From Propioniciclava tarda (GTDB lineage Bacteria > Actinomycetota > Actinomycetes > Propionibacteriales > Propionibacteriaceae): a stretch of 64,000 nucleotides of DNA. The stretch lies in contig NZ_FXTL01000006.1 in assembly GCF_900182665.1 (NCBI RefSeq), forward strand, positions 1 to 64,000, written 5' to 3'. Within the stretch, counting starts at the first letter, position 1, and the number at the start of each line of letters is the position of its first letter. The notes below the pieces were generated by a model. The model ran no database searches and was not told where the DNA came from. It saw nothing but the letters and a program-made list of their open reading frames with translations. The position numbers were made by a program, and so were the translations under genes. Below, piece after piece: positions 58,433 through 64,000 of the stretch.

Positions 58433-58764
58433 TGAAACCTCACTTTTGTTTGCTTCATACCTTCAGCTTCTCGGTCTCAGACTGAAGGCGCGGCCCCAGC
58501 GCAGAGGACGAGCGCAGGGGCCGCTAGGCCTCCGAGTTGAGAAAACGCAAATCCTTTTGCTTGTTTGTGTCCGTTCTCGCAGGTGTGACGTCTCCGCAAC
58601 CTGCCCGAATGTGGGTTTTGGCGCGTCAACGAGCCTGCATCAAGGGTTCTTACAGGCGCCCAACCGTCGCCATCGCATCTAGTCAACCGATTTACCGTCC
58701 CAGGACTGTGGTGTTGGAACGCACCCATGGCCCACACTGGTGGCGCCCAAGGAGGTGAGCATCC
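58433..58764. promoter_or_regulatory. Divergent regulatory region, SBP and LacI-type regulator
   Basis: 332 bases without a gene. It includes an 8-bp stem GCGGCCCC/GGGGCCGC (58490-58524) that could form in the SBP leader, and a small palindrome GCAAA-TCCT-TTTGC (58547-58560) that is the best, though weak, candidate for a LacI-type operator. The region has more A and T than its surroundings. Confidence 0.45.
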
Positions 58765-59793
58765 GTGCCGCGACCCGACGATTCGTCCACCCGGAGTCGG
58801 CCCACCAGCGCCGATGTCGCGCGTCTCGCGGGCGTCTCCCCCACCACCGTCTCTCTCGTGCTCGCTGACAAGGCAGATCGCATTAGCGATGTCACCAAGG
58901 AGAAGGTCTTCGCCGCCGTCGCCCAGCTCGACTACCGACTTAACCGCACCGCCCAAGGCCTGCGCCACGGCCGATCGTCGACCATCGGACTCATCACGGA
59001 CCACATCGGGGTGCAGCCCTACTCGGGGCCCATGGTGTCGGCGGCCCACGATGTGACGTGGGAAAACCGCCAGATGATCCTGATGGTCAACACGACGCTC
59101 GAAGACGACCGCACTCGCTCTGCGGTCGAGGATCTGCTCGCTCGCCAGGTCGACGGGATCCTCTTCGCGGCCATCGGCACCAGGACGATCCATGTGCCGG
59201 CGCCCGCCCGTCGAGCAAGGGTGGCGCTAGTCAACGCATTCGCGAATGATGGCGACTTCCCCACGTTTCTGCCCGACGAGCGGGGTGGGGCGCGGGCGCT
59301 TGCGCGCCACCTGGTCCAGCTCGGCCATCGCGAGATCGCCACGCTCGCCGGAACGCGTGAGGCCTGGGCCACCTCCGTTCGAGTGCAGGAGACGCAGGCG
59401 GTTCTCAGGTCTGCGGGACTGTCGCTGGGCAACAGGCTCTTCTACGGCGACTACACCTTCACCACCGGCTACAGCCTCGCCCAACGGGTCCTCGAGCTGA
59501 CGCCTAGCCCCACGGCGCTCATCTGTGGCAACGACCAGATGGCGGCGGGCGCCTACCTGGCGCTGGCCCGTCATGGCCTCCGGGTGCCTCAGGACATGAC
59601 GGTGGTGGGTTATGACGACGAGCCCGTGGCGACCATGCTGACGCCCACCCTCACGACCGTCCGGCTGCCCTTCTACGAACTAGGACGGCGAGCGACCCTT
59701 GCCCTGTTGGGCAAGGAGCCCCTGGAACCCGGCGAGGAACTGATTCCCACCACCCTCCGGATCCGTGAATCGAGCGCACCACCCGCGAGTTAG
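58765..59793 (+). CDS. LacI-family transcriptional regulator
   Basis: Protein of 342 residues. The N-terminal HTH (TSADVARLAGVSPTTVSLVL, about 13-33) with a hinge helix is followed by a periplasmic-binding-type sugar-sensing domain ending in GYDDEPVATMLTPTLTTV. It probably represses the divergent sugar transporter. The GTG at 58765 follows AGGAGGT by eight bases. The last four bases overlap the convergent mazG gene. It contains no GGACGC word at all. Confidence 0.92.
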   Translation: MPRPDDSSTRSRPTSADVARLAGVSPTTVSLVLADKADRISDVTKEKVFAAVAQLDYRLNRTAQGLRHGRSSTIGLITDHIGVQPYSGPMVSAAHDVTWENRQMILMVNTTLEDDRTRSAVEDLLARQVDGILFAAIGTRTIHVPAPARRARVALVNAFANDGDFPTFLPDERGGARALARHLVQLGHREIATLAGTREAWATSVRVQETQAVLRSAGLSLGNRLFYGDYTFTTGYSLAQRVLELTPSPTALICGNDQMAAGAYLALARHGLRVPQDMTVVGYDDEPVATMLTPTLTTVRLPFYELGRRATLALLGKEPLEPGEELIPTTLRIRESSAPPAS

Positions 59794-60431
59794 GGATGAC
59801 GGCGTTTCGCGCCCTCCTCCACTGCCCGAATGTGGGATTCAACATGCCCGAGTTCGGCTCTGAGGGCCGCGTCGGCGTCCACGCCGGACGCGTGCGCGCG
59901 ACTTACGATCGAAAGCAGACCGGCGCCGACGGCGTCCGGCTCGATCGGCTCGGACGGGAGCGTGAGTTGGACGCCGTGGGCGCGCGCCCGTCCGATGACT
60001 TTGGTCGCCCGGACCAGGGTCGCGAGCGAGGCGGGAATGCCGTCGAGGGCTGAGGTGCGGGCCTTCTCTTGGCGCTTGCGCTGCTCCCAGGAAGCCACCA
60101 CGTCCTCGGGCACGGCCTCGTCGGTGAACACGTACGGATGGCGGCGAACGAGCTTGTCGGCGATCTCGGACGCCACCTCGTCGAGCGTGAACCGCCCTTG
60201 TTCGGCCGCGATCTCGGCGTGGAAGAAGATCTGCAGCAACAGGTCGCCGAGCTCTTCGCGCAGGTCGGCGTCGTCGCCTGAGTCGATCGCGTCCACGAGC
60301 TCAGCCGACTCTTCGACGAGGTACGTCACGAGGGACGCGTGGGTCTGTTCCGCGTCCCAGGGGCAGCCGCGTCGGATGGAACGCATCACCTCCGCCAGTC
60401 GGGCTAGGCCCGACTGCGCTGAGGCGTCCAC
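59790..60431 (-). CDS. mazG: MazG nucleoside triphosphate pyrophosphohydrolase
   Basis: Protein of 213 residues. The MazG domain has CPWDAEQTHASL, EESAELVDAID and the helical EELGDLLLQIFFHAEIA with the Glu/Asp metal-binding set; the C-terminal part is shorter than in E. coli. It hydrolyses NTPs, removing damaged nucleotides. The GTG at 60431 lies four bases after the upstream lipoprotein stop, so they form one unit with it. In mycobacteria the same gene (Rv1021) lies between mfd and eno. Confidence 0.93.
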   Translation of the reverse strand: MDASAQSGLARLAEVMRSIRRGCPWDAEQTHASLVTYLVEESAELVDAIDSGDDADLREELGDLLLQIFFHAEIAAEQGRFTLDEVASEIADKLVRRHPYVFTDEAVPEDVVASWEQRKRQEKARTSALDGIPASLATLVRATKVIGRARAHGVQLTLPSEPIEPDAVGAGLLSIVSRAHASGVDADAALRAELGHVESHIRAVEEGAKRRHP

Positions 60432-60435
60432 GACC

Positions 60436-60954
60436 TCAGCCCTTGGTGGTGGGGGTCGGAGCCGGCTTGCTCAGGCTGCCGACAGCGCTCTCGAACCCGC
60501 AGAGTTCCTTCGACCAGACGCCGTAGCGGGGATTGGCCGCCACGGACATCGTGGAGCACTGCTCCGCGAAGACCCCCGGGTCGAGCTTGCCCGCGACGAT
60601 CGCGGTGTCGGCGAGGCGGACGGCGAGCTGCTTGCCGTCGGCGGTAGCCGCGAGATCAGCCAGCACGCCGTTGGACTTGAAAACCTCCGCGCGGGCAACG
60701 TCGCTCAACTCGATCTTCTGCGCGGCCGCGATCTTCTGGGCGATGACGCCCTGGATCTCTGCCTGGACGATCGTGGGCGTGAGGTCGTTCGCCGACTGGC
60801 CCACGAGCGGCGAGGCCACCTTGGCCGCTGCCGACACGTCGGAGATCGAGAGGGGGACGCCGTCCACGACGGCGGCGTCACCGGCGGACGTCGCGCAGCC
60901 GGTGAGTGCGAGGACGGCCGAGACTGCGGCGACGGCGCAACGGGCGGTTTTCAT
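60436..60954 (-). CDS. SurA N-terminal-like lipoprotein
   Basis: Protein of 172 residues. The signal peptide MKTARCAVAAVSAVLALTGC ends in a lipobox. The mature part has an N-terminal DGVPLSISDV segment as in SurA/PrsA-type chaperones, but no parvulin domain, so only a chaperone-like helical domain is present. Actinobacteria often carry such a lipoprotein between mfd and mazG. The ATG at 60954 follows AAGGAG by six bases. Confidence 0.82.
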   Translation of the reverse strand: MKTARCAVAAVSAVLALTGCATSAGDAAVVDGVPLSISDVSAAAKVASPLVGQSANDLTPTIVQAEIQGVIAQKIAAAQKIELSDVARAEVFKSNGVLADLAATADGKQLAVRLADTAIVAGKLDPGVFAEQCSTMSVAANPRYGVWSKELCGFESAVGSLSKPAPTPTTKG

Positions 60955-61064
60955 CGTGCTCTCCTTGGTGCGTGAGTCGGGCTGAATCCTAGCCGTCCGG
61001 CGGGCTGGTGGCCGCCCTGGCCCGGGCTTGTCGGGCTCCCGGATGCCGCACCGGTGGCCAAGGC

Positions 61065-64000
61065 TCACAGGAACAGGTCGGTCACCACCCGAGTGGCCCA
61101 GGCCAAGAGCTCGGCGTCCTTGAGCGGCGACCCGGTGATCGGACGCGTCAGGGGGCGGGGCACCAGCAGGTGTCCCAGGGCCTTGCGGAGCTGGGCGCCC
61201 GGGTACAGGCGCGCCAGCCGCAGCGCGCGACTGTCGGGCAGTTCGGCCGGAGCGAACCGGATCATGGTGCCCGCCGACAGCACTTCGGTGATGCCGGCAG
61301 AACGGCACAGCAGCCGGAAGCGGGCGACCTCGAGCAGCGCCTCGACCGGCGCCGGCGGCGTCCCATAGCGGTCTTGAAGTTCGTCGCGGATGGCGTCCAG
61401 GTCGGCGTCCGACCGAACGGACGCGAGCCGCTTGTACATCTCGAGCCGGAGCCGCTCGGATTCGACGTAGTCGCCGGGCAGATGCGCCTCGACAGGCAGC
61501 TCGATCTTCATCTCGGGCTCGGGCTCGGGGGTGGTGCCGCGATAGTCCGCGACGGCCTCGCCCACGAGCCGCAGGTAGAGGTCGAAGCCCACGTCGGCGA
61601 TGTGACCCGACTGCTCGCCGCCCAGCAAGTTGCCGGCGCCGCGGATCTCGAGGTCCTTCATGGCGATCGCCATGCCGGCGCCCAGGTCGGTGTGGGCGGC
61701 CATGGTGGCCAGCCGATCGTGGGCCGTCTCGGTGAGGGGCTTCTCGCCGGGATAGAAGAAGTACGCGTAGCCGCGCTCGCGTCCGCGGCCGACGCGTCCG
61801 CGGAGCTGGTGCAGTTGGGACAGCCCCATGAGGTCGGCGCGCTCGATGAGCAGGGTGTTGGCGGTCGAGATGTCCAGGCCCGCCTCGACGATCGTGGTGC
61901 AGACCAGGACGTCGAAGCGGCGCTCCCAGAAGTCGACCATGACCTGCTCGAGTGCCTTCTCCCCCATCTGCCCGTGCGCGACGGCGACGCGCGCCTCCGG
62001 CACCAGATCGGCCAGTTGCTTGGCGGCCTTCTCGATCGAGTTCACCCGATTGTGGATGTAGAACACCTGGCCCTCGCGGGCCAGCTCGCGCCGGATGGCC
62101 GCCCGCACCTGTCCCGTGTCGTAGGGCCCGGCGAACGTCAGCACGGGGTGGCGCTCTTCGGGCGGGGTCGAGATGACGCTCAGCTCACGGATGCCGGTGA
62201 CGGCCATCTCCAGCGTGCGCGGGATCGGCGTCGCCGACATCGCGAGCACGTCGACGTTGAGCCGCAGCTTCTTCAGAGCCTCCTTGTGCTCGACGCCGAA
62301 GCGCTGCTCCTCGTCGATGATGACCAGGCCGAGGTCTTTGAACTGCACCGAGTCGGACAGCAGGCGATGCGTCCCGACCACGACGTCCACGGCACCGGAC
62401 GCCAGCCCTTCGACGGTGCGCTTCACCTCGGCGTCCGACTGGAAGCGGCTGAGCGGGGCGACGGTGACCGGGAAGCCCGCGTAGCGGTCGGCGAACGTGG
62501 CGTAGTGCTGCTGGACCAGGAGCGTCGTCGGCACCAGGATCGCGACCTGCTTGCCGTCCATGACTGCCTTGAAGGCCGCGCGGACCGCGATCTCGGTTTT
62601 GCCGTAGCCGACGTCACCGCAGATGAGGCGGTCCATGGGAACGAGCTGCTCCATGTCGGCCTTCACCTCGGTGATGGCCGCGAGCTGATCGGGGGTCTCG
62701 ACGTAGCTGAAGGCGTCCTCCAGCTCGCGCTGCCAGACCGTGTCGCTCGAGTAGGCATGCCCCGCGGACGCCTGCCGCGCGGCGTACAGCTTGATCAGCT
62801 CCGCCGCGATCTCGCGGACGGCCTTGCGGGCCCGCGACTTGCGCTTGGCCCAGTCGCCGCCACCAAGTCGGTCGAGGCTCGGCGCCTCGCCCCCGACGTA
62901 GCGGGTGATCTGGTCGAGCTGGTCCATGGGCAGGAACAGCCGGTCTCCGGGCTGACCGCGCTTGCTGGGGGCGTACTCGACGACGAGGTACTCCCGGGTC
63001 GCGCCGGCCACGGTGCGCTGCACCATCTCGACGTAGCGTCCGACCCCGTGGGCATCGTGGACGACGTAGTCGCCCGACTTGAGTTCCAGCGGATCGATCG
63101 TGTTGCGCCGACGCGTCGGCATTTTCCGGGACGCCTTGTCGACGTCGGTCTGTCCCGAGAGATCGCCGGCGGTAAACACGGCGAGCGGCGGACTGACCAG
63201 GCGGAAGCCGTGCGGAAGGTCGGCGACCAAGACGCTGACGCGTCCGGCGAGGTCGGCCTCGCCCAAGACCTCGGTCATCCGGGACGCGCGTCCCGGCGAG
63301 TCGGCGACCAGGACCGTCGTCGCACCGGCGGCGACGGCGTCCGAGATGGCACCGAGCGCACGCTCGACCTCGCCCCGGAAGACCTCGCCGGCGACCCCGG
63401 CGACCTGGCGGGACTCGGGATCCTCGGCGAAGGCCGACAGCGTCCACCAGGCCTGGCCCCTGTCGAGCGCCGCGCCCCGAACGTCGCCCAGGCTGCGGTA
63501 GGCGGACGCGTCCAGGTCGATCGGCGCCTTACCGCCCTCGGCGGCCGCAGCCCAGGACGCCTGCAGGAACTCCTGCGAGGTGGCGTGCAGCTCGAGCGCC
63601 CTGGCCCGCACCTTCTCGGGATCGCTGACGAGGACGATCGTGTCGGCGGGCATGACGTCGATGAGCAACTCCAGCCCGTCGACCAGGGCCGGCGAGAGGG
63701 CCTCCATGCCGTCGACGGCGTGCCCGTCGGCGATCCGCTCGAAGAGCTCGCGCAGGTGCGCCGGGATGGCTCCGTTGTTGGCGTGGGCGCGGGCACGCGC
63801 GCGGACGGCGTCCGAAATCAGCAGCTCGCGGCACGGGGACGCGGTGATCTCGGGCAGGGTTTCGGCGTCCGACCGCTGGTCCGCGACCTGGAAGTGGCGG
63901 ATCTCCTCGATCGTGTCGCCGAAGAAGTCGATGCGGACCGGGTGCTCCTGGGTGGGCGGGAAGACGTCCACGATGCCGCCCCGGACGGCGAACTCGCCGC
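61065..64000 (-). CDS. mfd: Transcription-repair coupling factor Mfd (partial, N-terminus outside)
   Basis: About 978 codons are visible; the gene continues beyond the right edge. It reads from the end of the UvrB-like region ([10 protein letters not shown]), through the RNA-polymerase-interaction domain ([19 protein letters not shown]) and a translocase with [17 protein letters not shown] and QLRGRVGR, to the C-terminal TRCF domain. It removes stalled RNA polymerase and recruits UvrA. The stop lies at 61065 with a gap of about 110 bases before the lipoprotein gene. Confidence 0.97.
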   Translation of the reverse strand, partial: GEFAVRGGIVDVFPPTQEHPVRIDFFGDTIEEIRHFQVADQRSDAETLPEITASPCRELLISDAVRARARAHANNGAIPAHLRELFERIADGHAVDGMEALSPALVDGLELLIDVMPADTIVLVSDPEKVRARALELHATSQEFLQASWAAAAEGGKAPIDLDASAYRSLGDVRGAALDRGQAWWTLSAFAEDPESRQVAGVAGEVFRGEVERALGAISDAVAAGATTVLVADSPGRASRMTEVLGEADLAGRVSVLVADLPHGFRLVSPPLAVFTAGDLSGQTDVDKASRKMPTRRRNTIDPLELKSGDYVVHDAHGVGRYVEMVQRTVAGATREYLVVEYAPSKRGQPGDRLFLPMDQLDQITRYVGGEAPSLDRLGGGDWAKRKSRARKAVREIAAELIKLYAARQASAGHAYSSDTVWQRELEDAFSYVETPDQLAAITEVKADMEQLVPMDRLICGDVGYGKTEIAVRAAFKAVMDGKQVAILVPTTLLVQQHYATFADRYAGFPVTVAPLSRFQSDAEVKRTVEGLASGAVDVVVGTHRLLSDSVQFKDLGLVIIDEEQRFGVEHKEALKKLRLNVDVLAMSATPIPRTLEMAVTGIRELSVISTPPEERHPVLTFAGPYDTGQVRAAIRRELAREGQVFYIHNRVNSIEKAAKQLADLVPEARVAVAHGQMGEKALEQVMVDFWERRFDVLVCTTIVEAGLDISTANTLLIERADLMGLSQLHQLRGRVGRGRERGYAYFFYPGEKPLTETAHDRLATMAAHTDLGAGMAIAMKDLEIRGAGNLLGGEQSGHIADVGFDLYLRLVGEAVADYRGTTPEPEPEMKIELPVEAHLPGDYVESERLRLEMYKRLASVRSDADLDAIRDELQDRYGTPPAPVEALLEVARFRLLCRSAGITEVLSAGTMIRFAPAELPDSRALRLARLYPGAQLRKALGHLLVPRPLTRPITGSPLKDAELLAWATRVVTDLFL

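Noticed and set aside
58601-59836. Shared 15-mer CTGCCCGAATGTGGG near the two ends of the LacI gene
   Set aside because: In 64 kb of biased composition several 15-base matches are expected by chance; no surrounding similarity was seen.

Overview
The window is about 64 kb of very GC-rich DNA from a chromosome of an actinobacterium, most probably of the Propionibacteriales. The evidence is a dnaK-grpE-dnaJ-hspR operon with HspR (HAIR) operators, an eno-divIC-DUF501-ppx block, a separate mfd-mazG block, an HbhA-like/XRE gene pair, and many leaderless promoters of TANNNT type. No phage, transposase, CRISPR or rRNA gene was seen. One tRNA gene is present. The family placement is an inference, because no rRNA is available.

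Layout. 0-5.9 kb: secreted intradiol-dioxygenase-like protein, clpB under a HAIR operator, a MauE/DoxX-like membrane protein and a YgiD-type dioxygenase. 6-10.5 kb: copper module, a CopD/CtaG fusion overlapping a CopA-type ATPase. 10.5-15.8 kb: alkyltransferase-like protein, GNAT, an ABC exporter behind a CsoR-like operator and a 9-codon leader ORF, a PfkB kinase and two lipoproteins. 15.8-20 kb: dnaK-grpE-dnaJ-hspR. 20-24 kb: MarC, an MFS exporter with a monooxygenase-like tail, and a TRIC channel behind a 25-codon leader ORF. 24-27 kb: beta-glucoside-type PTS with promoter, ribonucleic antiterminator, terminator and its LicT/BglG antiterminator. 27-36.4 kb: lipoprotein, esterase, ABC transporter, VOC protein, GH13 enzyme, HbhA-like protein, XRE regulator and a broken phzF gene. 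36.5-48 kb: kup, msrA, CDF transporter, S9 peptidase, D12 DNA methyltransferase with a zinc peptidase, Nudix and Bax1-like proteins. 48-54.6 kb: RecQ with a phosphoribosyltransferase-like tail, an odd tRNA, ppx, DUF501, divIC and eno. 55-59.8 kb: sugar ABC importer with a LacI regulator. 59.8-64 kb: mazG, SurA-like lipoprotein and mfd, which runs off the right edge.

Genes that work together: ClpB and DnaK/GrpE/DnaJ form one disaggregation system, and both units carry the same operator. CopD/CtaG and CopA handle copper. The PTS and LicT form a self-contained antitermination circuit. The SBP, two permeases and LacI form an import unit that sits between mazG and eno, which are usually close together.

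The most striking unexplained signal is a short word, GGACGC/GCGTCC (best form CGGACGCC/GGCGTCCG). It occurs about 13-14 times per kb in two segments counted by eye, against about 1.5 per kb expected from composition. It is nearly absent from the 55-59.8 kb sugar-import block, which is also flanked by motif-rich DNA.
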